A DNA stretch of 64,000 nucleotides from contig CAJQUW010007896.1 in assembly GCA_907163375.1 (NCBI GenBank), positions 1 through 64,000 on the forward strand. The letters run 5' to 3'. Source of the stretch: Prostheceraeus crozeri. Lineage: Eukaryota; Platyhelminthes; Polycladida; Euryleptidae. Under the pieces are notes generated by a model. It was not told the origin of the DNA and ran no database searches. It saw only the letters and a program-made list of their open reading frames with translations. Of this stretch, positions 36,888 through 48,597 are shown one piece after another. The translations under genes were made by a program, and so were the position numbers. Position 1 is the stretch's first letter; each line of letters begins with the position of its first letter.

Positions 36888-37504
36888 ATAAAAGATAATG
36901 AATGGATTAATCAAATGAATGACGTAAAATCATTGTTATGAGGAAATATGACCAAAACAATCTGTTACAGTAAAACCTGGTAAAACGTATACCTGCAGTC
37001 CGTAATGATAAATATCGACCAAACAATCATAACCGATTTATTGATTTAATCGATATCCTCGATTTTTCAGGCGCAAACTTTTATTATAAGTTATAATATC
37101 CTAATAAAGAATCATGAATTATAGTCAAAAACATTTCAATAGAGTTTGATTAGTTAAAAATGAAAATTTGTAAAATTCAACCAATTGATCAATTATCGAT
37201 GAATGTCGATTACGCTTATCTATCGATCTCCGGCAACGATTTTCTATTTTTTTCGATTTTCTATGTTCTGTGATAACACGGATCAATATTCTATCAATTT
37301 TATTGATGGGCACTTAAAAATAGAAATTTATATAAATCGATCAATTGATCGATTATCGATTAACGTCGATGGGGGTGTATCTATCGATCTCCGGCAACGA
37401 TTTTTTTTATTTTTCGATTTTTTATGTTCTATGCTAATACGGATCAATATTTTATCAATTTGATTGATGGGCACTAAAAGTTGATTTAAAGTTGGTTCAG
37501 CCCC
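36888..37504 (-). repeat. right terminal inverted repeat of element A
   Basis: Mirror of 30015-30618, including both 161-bp units. It ends GTTGGTTCAGCCCC, after which the foldback sequence AGTTTCGGTTTTTCCG begins directly. The six bases that would complete CACGGT are absent. Confidence 0.9.
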
Positions 37505-37862
37505 AGTTTCGGTTTTTCCGTCCGCCAATTTTAATTTCCGCCATTTTCTTGAAAAGTGCTAATTGCGAGATTTTTTGACAATTATATTTGAAGAGAGCGG
37601 GTAAAATTACATAGGAAACAGCTGACAAAACGCATGGGAATTTTGTTAATCTAAAACCAGAATTCAGTTTCGGTTTTTCTGTCCGCCATTTTGAATTTTC
37701 GTAATTTTCTCGAAAAGGGCTAGTTGCATGATTTTTAATTTTTTTCGACATTTTCATACAAGAATGCATCAGAAACCGTTGAGAAATATAATGGGAAATT
37801 TTCAAAGTGAAACCGCCTCTCCTGGCACACCTTGTAGGGCTAATCAAAGGACAAGATAAATG
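37505..37862. repeat. foldback element, remaining right arm
   Basis: Two units with the core AGTTTCGGTTTTTC-GTCCGCCA (37505 and 37666) and then the terminal sequence mirror 28971-29180, ending CAAGATAAAT. It continues the arm interrupted at 30014, since the uninterrupted unit reads CCAGAATTCAGTTTCGG. Confidence 0.8.
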
Positions 37863-40800
37863 GGACCGGCCCTACCGTCATGTAGCTTGCAATGCTGCTC
37901 AAAAATCATCTCTTGTGCCTGTGCAGTGACACTTACAGTATATAAATAATTATTAAAAGTGCAATTTCAATTCAGTAGCGACTTCTTTTCCTTTAACTAT
38001 AAACAGTCTATGATCACTGAGACCGTGTCAGACAGAGTGAACCGTGTCATTGGAACCTGTGTGAATTATGGTTGTCACCACGCTGCGACGCACAAAATAG
38101 AAACTTGAAGTTTGCGCATTAATATCCTTTAAACTCAAAATACTTTGACCGTTACTATTTATGGCACAGTAATGATTTTTACTTGTTAATCTTCATCAGG
38201 CATCAGACGATTGAAGTGCCGACATCAGATGTAGACGAGCAATTTCAGAAATTGATGTGCTCCTGCAGTATGAAGGCTGATGATAGAGATTTGCATGTAT
38301 GATTGCCTATTCTGACTTAAATCCTTCACTCACTCGATTATTAGCTGTCTCCCCATTGATTCATATCTCCGAGCCGTCAGCGATTTCTACAGGACATCTC
38401 ATGTTGATTATTTAAATCAATCTTCACAAAATGCTAACAAGGGAAGATTTTCCAACTCATCTCGGTTATAGTAGTTCACTTATTTAGACAGTGATGTACA
38501 GGAGATTTACACTAATTTGAAAATAGCCATGATGAAAATGCCAATGAAAGGACAGTATTCTTGCTTGTTGATAGTCTTTGGATTGACTCAAATCACTGAG
38601 TTGCTGGTTACTGGATTATTGAAATAGTAACTGGATATTCATGATGATAGTATAGAGAGAGGAGTCATGTCGGCTGCCTCAAATGGCCTGTAAATGTTGA
38701 TAGCCTTTACAGGTGCGACATAAAATGTGTTACACGTATTCAATATAGGCCTACATGTAGAATTCATTTGGTTCACCATAGGCAGACCTATGTAGCACAC
38801 CGGTACATGTAATGACACAAGAGAAAGATATATTGCAATGCTTTAGCACCCGTAATTTAGTGTCACTATTATTAGTGAGGGAGTTCATTTTTTAAATGAT
38901 TTGTGAGCTGTATTGCAGCGGGGTGCTTATTACAGATGGGGCGCCTATGATATTTTTAGCATTGCTACTATTTTCATGAGACATCCAATTAGTTAATCAC
39001 AAAAAGATATTTAATATAGAGTGGGCGTTTATTAGGGAGAATACGGTGCACATATGTACATGTAGGGCAGGCCCACATGAAAGACGATGTCGCTGCGTAG
39101 AAGAAAATTTGTGAGTTGAAATTACACTGTAAATCGCTGGATACGAAAATTACATAAAAACATACACCAAATTCACATACAATTTGAAACTAAAATTTGA
39201 TACCAGATATATCGTATGTTTATTGAGATCTGGCATGATTTCCATACGAAAGGATACTTACTTTCGCATGTGATTGGTATGTAGCGATACGAACGATTCT
39301 ATCTGTGATTGCCTTTTTTACGATGTTGCTGGTATGTTTTATATACGAGACCCGATACAAATTCGTCCTCATTCGTATGTAGATTTTTAAATCACCCAGA
39401 AAAAATGTATATATACTACTGTCAAATAATTTTTTCAGTAACATCAGTCGTGAATATTTCTTTTTGATAATGTGGTATTTAGCTAGATTGGATTTATTGT
39501 AAAAATGATGATGTATGTCATCGCTGATACTTGCCAAGTAACATTTAAATGACTCCTGGTTAGCTCTATTTAATAAACTAACTTGAATAACACCATTTCA
39601 ATCAAACGAATCTTTTTGGCAACCATGTTGACTTATATATCTCAAACATAACAATTTTTGCGCTCATTAATTATAATGTGTTTTTATTTCGGATTGATAA
39701 TATGCTGAATTCCAAAATTACATAATGCGCAATTGTTGATGGTTGAATACTTATTGATTATTTATAAAATGCCTTGGACTTGCATGTATGAAAGTAGAAT
39801 TCAGTATTGTAAGTTTGACTCTTAAATGTCATTATCACACTACTTACAAAACAGTAGTAAGTACCATGCAACATAAGTGTGATCTTTATTGACAAAAGGC
39901 ATTAAGTCACACGAAAAGCATACAAATATATATAAAAATATCCCAAAACAATATCTTGGTATGCATCCTTCGTATGTGATTGGTATGGAGCGATTTGCAG
40001 TGTAGTTACACTAAGTTACGCTTATTTAGGCAAAAAATTCAGTTGCAATAAAAGTGCAGTAGGTGACATTTCGTTATCATTGTCACACAACATGATGCTG
40101 CTTAATGAACTTTTGCTCAATCACGGTGGTTGGAGAAATGAATATTGATTACACGTATTGAGAAATGGATCTGATTCAGCATTTTACATTTCATCATGAT
40201 TTCGATGAATATTCGTGCTATAATTTTTAAAATTGCGATTGGAAAATAATTGAATCTAACAAGTCAGCCCAATTTATAAGTGGTGAGAAGAGTTGCCTGA
40301 ATATCGAACCATTTTAATGTCTTCTCCGTTAAAATTTTATCATAACTGACGAGGTGAATAGAACATGTTTGACGTCTGCGCGGAACGATTCATCGCTTGT
40401 TTATGTTGAAGATAATTTATTATCTTCTCCAGCGATTTAAACCTCAACTTAAAGTTATGAATATTCATGTGAACACGCCTGAATCTGTAAACTTTCTGAT
40501 TCAGGTTCGATGTACGAGAAGATTGAATTGAAAATGCTCAATAAATGTTTTCTTCTGACGAACTTCTAGCTCTCCTGTACTTTAAAATAATCCCGTTCGT
40601 CCTTGAATGTTGTTTGAATATATTCTGTCTATCAAAATTAATTCCAAATTATCCAGGAGCACGTCAAGACGAACTGCATTGCAAATTATCATTGTAATGT
40701 GATAAGTTGATTGATTATCATATTGTTGTTGATATTAGTATGTGTTCTTCTGTTGTGGATGCACCTCAATTCTCAAGAGTTCTAATCAATACTTCAACTC

Positions 40801-40978
40801 TAAAGATGTCCACAAATTCTCAGAAATATTGAGGTATCGAAAGAGAAGGCTTATTAGGCTTATACCGTCATTAAGTGCGCGTCCAAGGTATGCTTGGTGG
40901 GGTCGTTTTATAATAGAGAATGTCAAAATAGCGAAGTGCCAATATAGCGAGTTCCCATAATAGCGAAATCCAAATATA
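37863..40978. other. intronic AT-rich sequence
   Basis: No gene is supported. Immediately before the decayed Tc1 element, 40918-40975 carries three copies of the short motif AATAGCGA(A/G), a small direct repeat of unknown origin. Confidence 0.3.
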
Positions 40979-42645
40979 TAGGTGCTGTTCACAAAAATAT
41001 GATAAATTCAAAACTTCTTGTGTAATGTTTCAACCCACACAGACGTTGAAGATGCACATAGCTTCAAAAATCAGTGGTGCAACATTTTAGTAGTCCCTCA
41101 AAAAGTTAAGGATAGACTGGTGTCCCAGTTTCACAAAAATAGAACAACCAAACTGGTTTCCACAAAAATAGAATAATTTTGATGCTTCTCAAGAACAAAA
41201 CAACAAAGTTAATATTTGGTGGCTGAACCTTTGGTGTTGATCACCGCTTGCATTCTCCGAGGCATGGAGTCAACTAAGCGCTGGCATTCCTCCTCCGATG
41301 TCGCATTGTTCCAGCTTGTCAGGATGCTGTCTTTCACATGGTGTAAGGTGGAAGGCTTCATTCTTCTTAGGTTCTTTTTTGAGAATGCTCCACAAGTCTT
41401 CGATGACATTTAGGACTGGTAAATTTGCCGGGCAGTCCAAGGTCGGTACATTTTTCTGCTGGAGCCAGCTGTGAGTCGACTTCGAAGCATGTGCTGGCAC
41501 GAGATCTTTCTGAAAATGTCCTCTTCCTCCTCTTCGAACGTGTCCCCGATACTGGGTAGTAGATGTTCCTCCAGGATGTCTTGGCAGGCAGCAAGTACTG
41601 CTGATCTTTGACGTCACGAAACACATTTGACCGGTTTTTCTGCTGCTTATGCATCCCCATATCACCACGGATTGCGGGAACTTCACATTGCGTTTTGTGC
41701 AAGCGCGCGTCCAGATGGGTTCCCGTGACTTTCGTCAAACTCCATGCCCTTGGTCACCGAAGGAGATACGAAATATTGACTCATCTGACAAGATGAGATT
41801 TGACCAGTGTTCAGCTGTTCAGTGTCTATGTGCCTTAACCCGGACCAACCGCTTATTCCTTTTCGGTGTAAGCATGCGTTTTATGGCTGGTACCCGAGAC
41901 TTGTAACCCATTTTGCGGAGCCTCCGGTAGGTAGTGGCTCTTGAAACTGAAGCAGCAGTCATCTTCCAGTCGTCCATCAACTGCGAGGTACTCAAGAATC
42001 GATTGGTTTTCACCGCTTCCGCAGTCGCCTGTCCTGTCGAGGTTTGGTGACTCGTGATTTTACGCATCATCGACGCAGGGACACTTAATTGGCATTCTTT
42101 GTAGCGCTGTCTAAATCTACAGATCGGCCCATGGTGGCAAAAATAGGATGTTGATTTAGTACAATGCAATTCTTTTCACTTTCAGTCGAAATACTATGAT
42201 AGATTGCTCACTGCGTAGGCGGAAATTGCATAGTCGTGACTCGCGATGCTGTCAAATCAAGAGTACGCGACAGTCCCACACAGCAATAACAAACCATTTC
42301 CTAGCGATAGCTCGGTCAGTCTCCGCAATAAATGGAATGATGAGTGGCTGAAAATAAAGTGTCTGCCATCTCCCATAGATTTCCGATTGTCGTATATTCT
42401 ATTTTTGTGAAACGCCTGATCAAATATTCCATTCTTGTGGAATGGTGTTTGTTCAAAAAAGGTGCTGTAGTGCGCCTACTGCCATTACATAGCAAGTTAT
42501 AACTTGCACACTCACTACAAACGATCTGCCGTATCACGTGTTTGATCTCTCTTCGATTTCTTTACAGCATGGGTATGTACACTAGCTTGGATATTTTGAT
42601 CTGCTTCAACAAATATATTTATTCTATTTTTGTGGACAGCCCCTG
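40979..42645 (-). mobile_element. decayed Tc1-like element of the IR/DR type
   Basis: The left end TAGGTGCTGTTCACAAAAAT and the right end, reversed, CAGGGGCTGTCCACAAAAAT are flanked by TA (40977-40978, 42646-42647). The core CACAAAAATAGAA recurs inside each terminal region (near 41133 and 41162; near 42398), the inverted-repeat/direct-repeat arrangement of some Tc1 elements. The length is 1667 bp and the transposase is broken. Confidence 0.85.
41206..42169 (-). pseudogene. Tc1 transposase pseudogene
   Basis: The minus-strand reading gives a paired-type DNA-binding region (TSHQTSTGQATAEAVKTNRF, ATTYRRLRKMGYKSRVPAIK), then after a stop LILSDESIFRISF (first Asp), VVIWGCISSRKTGQM, FQKDLVPAHASKST (second Asp) and LPVLNVIEDLWSILKKEP (Glu). 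It ends DSMPRRMQAVINTKGSATKY, the usual Tc1 C-terminus. At least two stops and two frameshifts are present. Confidence 0.9.
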
Positions 42646-42647
42646 TA

Positions 42648-44297
42648 GAAAATTCCAAAATAGCACATTCACAGAAAAGATATGTTACATCACATGAAAT
42701 TAGACGCAATCATTGATTTGTACGGGAATTATTCTTCAGCACCTGAATTGTCAATCCACAGTTCCTTGCCTGAATTGACGCTGTTACAAAGATCAGAGTT
42801 CAATTTTCAAAACGATGAAATCTGCTGTAAGTAAAAAGCCGCTTCAAGCTAATTTGATCATTTGATACATTTAGCAGTAACGTGCTTGATAAGAAAAGCT
42901 TGATTTAGCTTGATAAGAAAAGTGACAACATTGTAGCACATTGATACAGTATAAAACTATATCGCACTTACATTTCTTCTATAAAATTTTGATAAACTCG
43001 CGATCAAATCATCAGATCACAATTTATTTCCCTAGATGCATTGATATTCAATTTAATTGATTAACACTCAGAGTGTCCAGTGGCATTCAAAGGAAAGTTG
43101 AGCAACAATAGCAACTTGTGAAGTGATAAAAGAAGGACAAGTCAAATGATGAACTCAGCCAAATAACTAACATCCGACCACAGCAACAATTATGTCATAG
43201 TAGCCATCAACAACTTGCACTGCAGATTTCAATTTCTTGATGGCATAAGCCTGATCTGGGATTCGCTTTTTTGAATTCCGCCATTTTGGGTCAGAGTAGG
43301 CTTGCCAAGATTTGTATTTAAAAGATGAATAAAATCTGTTTAATGAATGAAGGAAAACAGTGAGAGCTTCCATAAATCACGTGATGTTCACTACTGCGAT
43401 GTGATACAGTGTTGTCTACGGTATACCCGACATTCTTCAAATCGCAATTCAGATATTTGATTTGTTTGCAATGATAGAAAGCGCGCGCGTCCTTCAAGGT
43501 CGATCGGAATTTCGGATGTCGGCTCATGCACAAGATGACTTGAAGGGACAATCACATCGACAAGAGACACTACATCGTGTTCATCCGTTGCTATGATACG
43601 CATTAAAGTTGGTGTCCATTGGTTGACAATGAAATGGATCATATGATGTAAATGTCTTAAGTCTGGGTAATTCAAAATTTTTTAAGTATTTCAGAAAATG
43701 CCGAATTTCGGTTATGATTCGCTTTCTGACTGTTGTTTGTGATGTTAAATGGTTAAATTTACTAAAATGCTGTTTATGAGAAGAAAATGAATTTGATTTC
43801 TGAATACACCTCAAACATACGCATTTAAAATGTATATTCCTTTTGCTGGTTTCAATTTTTTGTCAGTCAACCTTGTGAATACATCTGGAAAGCGGCATTC
43901 TACATCTCGAAGTAACTTTAAATTAAGAAAGTTAAAGGTCAAAGTGCTTTTTTCCTACCTGTGAAGCGCAATACAATGATGAAAATATGAGTGATGAGAT
44001 GATTAATGATTGTGTACAATACCGGACGTGGAGAAAAAAATTTCAGCTCAATAGGAACAAGAAACTCATTCGATGGCGGGAACGAGTCACATTTTTGCTG
44101 TGGCCCTCTTTAAACTACTCTGCAAGACCTGCTTTTCTGTGACTTTCAGGTTTTGAGTATTTTGAAACTTTTCACAAAATAATCGGTGAATTTGGCAGTC
44201 TGGACAATCAAATTTGTGACCTATTTTGAAAAGCACTTTGAAAGAATATCTGAAAATGTCTACTTTTTGCAAATATTTTCTGCGATGACACTGCAGT
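42648..44297. other. intronic sequence without recognised features
   Basis: No exon or repeat is supported. Minus-strand open stretches at 43167-43814 overlap in several frames and show no family motif. Confidence 0.3.
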
Positions 44298-45015
44298 AGT
44301 CCGCCAGTCGGAGTGGGTTTCTGCAGGGAATGAGGCCAAAAATGAGTGTTTCACAGATCGATGGACACCCCATGCCCACTACTAATCTGCGCGTCTGCCG
44401 AGATCTACTTGGTTCCATATCTTGTCGGACAAGATCAAAGAAAACCACGTGTTAATCCATAGGGACGCAGACTGAAGTTTCTTGTAAAAATGAAGTGTTA
44501 TAATTTTTTATGATAAACTGGAAATACTACGCACAGAGTCACAATTATGGAATATCTTCAGGTCAGTTTCTATCATATTCATACAGTCTTTGAAGCTAAG
44601 CATATTCAGATTTTGCAACTCTCGCAATGTTGGAAAATACAAGCCGTTTGAAGAATTTAATCAACATTTAACCACATTCTCGCATACATTGCCGATCAGA
44701 AGCATGCTAGTAGCACATGCACATGATAGGAAATAACCTGAAGACATACCATGTCAAAAATTATGACTCTGTGCCTAATATTCTTCGGTTGATCATAGAA
44801 AACAAAGAAACTTTCATTTTTGCCAAAAATTTCAATATGCGTCCAGTGGATAAACATGCGTTCTTCTTTGATCCTGTTTTGTAGGAAGAGGAACTAGCCA
44901 GAACTCGACAGACGCGCAGATTGGTAGTAGGCATAGGGTGTTAGTCAATCTGTGAAAGTCTCATCTTCGTCCTCATTTCCTGTAGAAATTCGCTCTGGCT
45001 GCCGGGTTTCTCTCA
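44298..45015. mobile_element. foldback/MITE with 150-bp arms
   Basis: GTCCGCCAGTCGGAGTGGGT near 44298 is mirrored by CGCTCTGGCTGCCGGG ending at 45015. The arms (44298-44455 and 44855-45015) share blocks such as CCCACTACTAATCTGCGCGT and its complement. The 400-bp centre is non-coding. A shorter relative lies at 25351-25675. Confidence 0.8.
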
Positions 45016-47744
45016 GCGAGATGCATCGACTTTCATTATTTACATGAAAGTATATTTTTAGATACATTTTAGTCTATGAATCATATCATGACCATCCATC
45101 CATCACACTAGGTTCATCGAATTGATTATTAGAAATGCGAATGTTGCGGAAAATGTACCTATTAACAACTTTCAAGTGGTGTTGGCTCATATTAGGAGTC
45201 ATAAATATGCCAGGTTGTTTAACGGATTCTTTAATGATACACGCAAGTGGCTTCTTTGGTATTCAAATTCAATATTTTCAAATTTCATCGTCGAATTGCA
45301 TCATCCTGATGTTGAATTTTCATGCAAATTCTGCCTCTGTCTTCAAAAACAGGTCAATATCATGTTGTTGATTAATTGAATGTCAAAATGCACCCATCAT
45401 TAGAGTTGACAGAGTAATGACCCTGCACTGTCTGTCATGAGCTAAAACAAGCGCCTCAATTATCTCACAATCATTAATTCTTACTTCTGCACTTTCTAGC
45501 ATCTCTAGCAACATCCTCAAACTTCAAATCGATAGAGCGACTGCATCAACATAGATGAAACAATTCTATGGTTTTCATCCTACAAGACTTATCATGTCAC
45601 CGATAGTTTTGACATCATCATGTCTCGATGCCTCCTTTTTTGTTTTCTATCACTTATCGTTAAGAAGTTGACTAATTTAGACTTTGCTCGCGCATAGTGA
45701 CTTAATCCGTCACATTATCAAGAGGCAGTTGGTATACACACGTGCAGCGCTCTCAACTACTCAAGGGATTCGATGTCTGTCGACGTACAAGGTGATGAAA
45801 GTTTGCTGTTAGCTGGAGACGTGAGTTTGGTTTCCTATCACTCTTTTCTTTGAAAAAAGTACACAACATGATTGACAACTCAACAAAATTGAAGTAACAT
45901 TTCAGTTTTCATTTAAGCTTCAAAAGTTTCCTGTGAAATTTTCATACAATTGAAGGATAAGGACCCTTATTATGAGCAGTCGGTGCTTCTCATAGGGCAT
46001 CCTGCAATTCTTCGTGTTCAAATGACCTTCGACTAAGTATCATGTGCCTGGGATTACATCTACCATGTGTGCTTCAATTAGATCAGGCACATTTTTCACA
46101 TACACTGTAGGTTGCATGTGCATTATGTGGCATGTTTTAGCACTTGTGTTGCCAAGATACTTACGGACGTTGTTTATCATGACTGGCAATTTTTTGCCAC
46201 CTTGATAAATTGACAAAATGTGATGCTCATTGATATTGTATTGAAATATTGAGCTAATGCATATATTTACCAGTGATCGGTATGCACATAATTTTATGAG
46301 TGCGATATTTACAAACCCATGATTAGAAATTTTAAGATCAATTTTGAAAATATTCCTTTATTTTGAATAGAATTTTACATGTTTATTTCAAAAATTCGAG
46401 TTTTCTCTTGCAAGTGGCTTTCAACGCAACGACTCATCTTTCTACCTGTAGGCCTGCATCCTACTTGCACATCTATGTACCATATTCTCTCCAATAGACG
46501 ACCTCATGAGCCCCACATAAGCTCTCATCATAAATCACTTAAAAATTGACGTAAGTGGGCTCACAAACGAGAGAATACGGTACTGAATTGTGGTACAATC
46601 GCATCTTTCTCCATAAAAAAATAATTATGCTGTTTATCGTCACTTGGGTCTCTTATGTCTCAGTGACATGATCTACCAAGACACGCAGTTATTTCCCGTC
46701 TGTTGAATCAGGTAGCTAGTGCTAACAGCTGCTGGTTTGCTGTGTTCCTGCATATCGAAGTGGGTGCGGTGAAACAATAGAGGATCCTGCAAGCCAACCT
46801 GTGACATTTATCGATATCTTCTTAATGAATCTAAGACATCAATCTGGATCAAAGGCATCCTGACGACAGTGTTTTGAGCCCTGCCAACATCCTTCATTTT
46901 CTCCGGCTGCACTTTGAGTCCTGTCAACGATTGCAATCCTCTCCGACTGCGCTTATATTCTTGTGCATATTATATTGATCCATATACATTTGTGATTAAT
47001 TGCCAAAGCAGTTCTTCAATGGATGTGATATAGCGGATCAGATATGCCGCATGGCATTTCTGGAGGTGTTAGTCCTATGCAACTCATAAAATGAGTAGGC
47101 TACTAAAATGAGTACGAATTAAGTATTGTGATTTCGAACCAAGAGAATTCTAAAATGAGTGCTGATATTTTTGCACTCAAAGAGTACTAGATTTTTGGAT
47201 TCATTTCCTTGTCGCAATCGGTACTCAGGTTCAGTTATCTTTCTAGCACTCATTTTGAACTTAATAAATAACAGTGTAGGAAGGCATCCGATGACTTTCC
47301 AACCAGGAATTTTACTGAAATGTAGGAATCCTAAAAAACGTGGTGTATGCGGATCTTCTCAGGAATTATAGAAGATCTCTAGGAAATCTCACTTAGTTTA
47401 GATCTGTACTATGCTTCGTAGAAGAATAAATAGTTCCATTAGAAGCTATAATCAAAAGATCAAATTGCTTTCAATATTCCCAACAAATCAAAGTTGTCTT
47501 AGGTAATCCTTGGAAATTCAGCTAACCTCAGGGACATACCAGGAACTCAACCCTTCGTGTCACTAATGATACACTTAAAGTGCCTGTCGGACAGCGATCC
47601 AAGTGAAATCAAACACAGGTGTTGGCGATAAATCTTGATAGATCATCAATCGATAAACTCCTAATTGAATGTTATTTAAGAAGCAATAAGCTTGCAAGTG
47701 GTACGTGCAAGACTGGAAAAGTAGTTCGAGGACGAAGATGTTAC
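45016..47744. other. intronic sequence with one speculative plus-strand exon
   Basis: No transposon is recognised. At 45773 a short plus-strand frame, MSVDVQGDESLLLAGD, ends exactly at a GTGAGT donor (45821). It could be a first coding exon of a gene nested in the HCN intron, but no partner exon was found. Confidence 0.25.
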
Positions 47745-47963
47745 CTTTTCTCGATAAAGCCTCCGTGAAGTATCAAATGATTGTATAAGAGCCGCTGCAT
47801 GTCCAACGAACAGTGCATAACATGTAGCACCAGTCATCATCGACACAATGGTTATCCATGCTTCGCTGACGCTCTTGGGCGGATATTGACCATAACCAAT
47901 GCTCAACATGTGTGACATGGCTTTGAATAAGGCCCACGTATACTGCTGAAACCACGGCTTTTT
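47745..47963 (-). CDS. HCN: HCN channel exon: pore helix, selectivity filter and S6
   Basis: The acceptor CACCATTTTCAG precedes AAA AAG CCG at 47963, and the donor GTAACA follows CGA GAA AAG at 47745. It is a phase-0 exon of 219 bp, the same length as the vertebrate HCN exon as I recall it. It encodes [20 protein letters not shown], the selectivity filter [11 protein letters not shown], and S6 with [20 protein letters not shown] and [28 protein letters not shown] and the FVGHAxALIQSxDxSRRxYxEK string are diagnostic for HCN rather than CNG or EAG channels. The residue two before GYG is Ser, where vertebrate HCN channels have Cys. Confidence 0.98.
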
Positions 47964-48597
47964 CTGAAAATGGTGAAAAATAACGATCTCAGTGAGCAAA
48001 TTCAAAAGAGATTCAAATTAATGAGATCAGTTGCTAGCAAGATTTGATTCCAGCGTGCATGCAACATTTGATGCTCATCACTCTAAAATATGCGAAGAAA
48101 TTACGTCCATAGAATCCTCTATCGAACATAAAAGCGCTTATGAATGAGCCCAAAATTTAGGCTCATTCGAAGGCTGGCTAGCCATTACCCTGTAGACCTT
48201 GCCGCCTGTTGGGGAGGTATTACCACTCTCACTAGAAAACTTGCTGGCCATCACTCCGTGAACCTTTTGGAGAGGTATTAAGCCTCTCACTCGAAGACTG
48301 GCTAGTCATCACGCTGTAATGCAGGCTGCCAAACTATTGGGGAGGTGCCAGCAGTATCCATCACCTTGTGAAACTGGCCACTTGCTGGAGAAGTATTACC
48401 ACCAATAGAATGATAAAGGTGATTTCTCATCGATACAGCATTAAATTCGAGCATTATTGCATGGAACTGCATGCTTGCTTCGATACTCTTAAGTTGACAC
48501 GGGAAGCATCATTGATGAATTGAAATTTCGAGAGTGGTTGACTTTAATTTTTTACAATATAACTTTATGGACACACATCTTGTCAGGTAAAACTTAC
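47964..48597 (-). other. short HCN intron with a minisatellite
   Basis: A phase-0 intron of 634 bp between the S5 and pore exons, carrying the minisatellite at 48163-48410. Confidence 0.9.
48163..48410. repeat. minisatellite, about four diverged units of 60-72 bp
   Basis: Each unit contains GGCTGGCTAGCCATTACCCTG or a close form, then a GGGGAGGTATTACCACTCTC-like block. Units start near 48168, 48238, 48299 and 48355. It is GC-richer than its surroundings. Confidence 0.75.

Larger units (their letters stand above)
30015..37504 (+). mobile_element. element A: RAG1-N-terminus-bearing (N-RAG-TP-like) DNA transposon, interrupted
   Basis: The left end at 30015 starts CACGGTGGGGCTGAACC, matching nine of the first ten bases of element B (CACGGTAGGG). 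The inverted repeats are 30015-30618 and 36888-37504; the last few right-end bases (the complement of CACGGT) seem lost at the junction with AGTTTCGG. Each arm holds two tandem units of about 161 bp, starting GTGCCCATCA at 30051 and 30212. The broken transposase gene runs 31599-36438. A Tc1/mariner-like element (32304-34320) and a MITE (30836-31511) are inserted. The whole sits inside the 168-bp-unit foldback element. Confidence 0.75.
26355..47744 (-). other. 21-kb HCN intron between S6 and C-linker exons
   Basis: This intron is bounded by the donor after REK at 47745 and the acceptor before FKQVEEY at 26354, both phase 0. It contains a LINE tail, a Penelope fragment, the foldback/element A nest, a decayed Tc1 element and a foldback. 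All are listed separately. Confidence 0.9.

Noticed and set aside
30015-37504. Reading element A as a true RAG1/RAG2 (ProtoRAG) locus
   Set aside because: No RAG2-like kelch protein or RAG1 core motif is present; the catalytic blocks differ (DGG, SEQAxEAxH), and the similarity to RAG1 is confined to the N-terminal cysteine pattern and end sequence.
43167-43814. Possible minus-strand gene from overlapping open frames
   Set aside because: The frames shift without splice signals, show no conserved motif and have background base composition.
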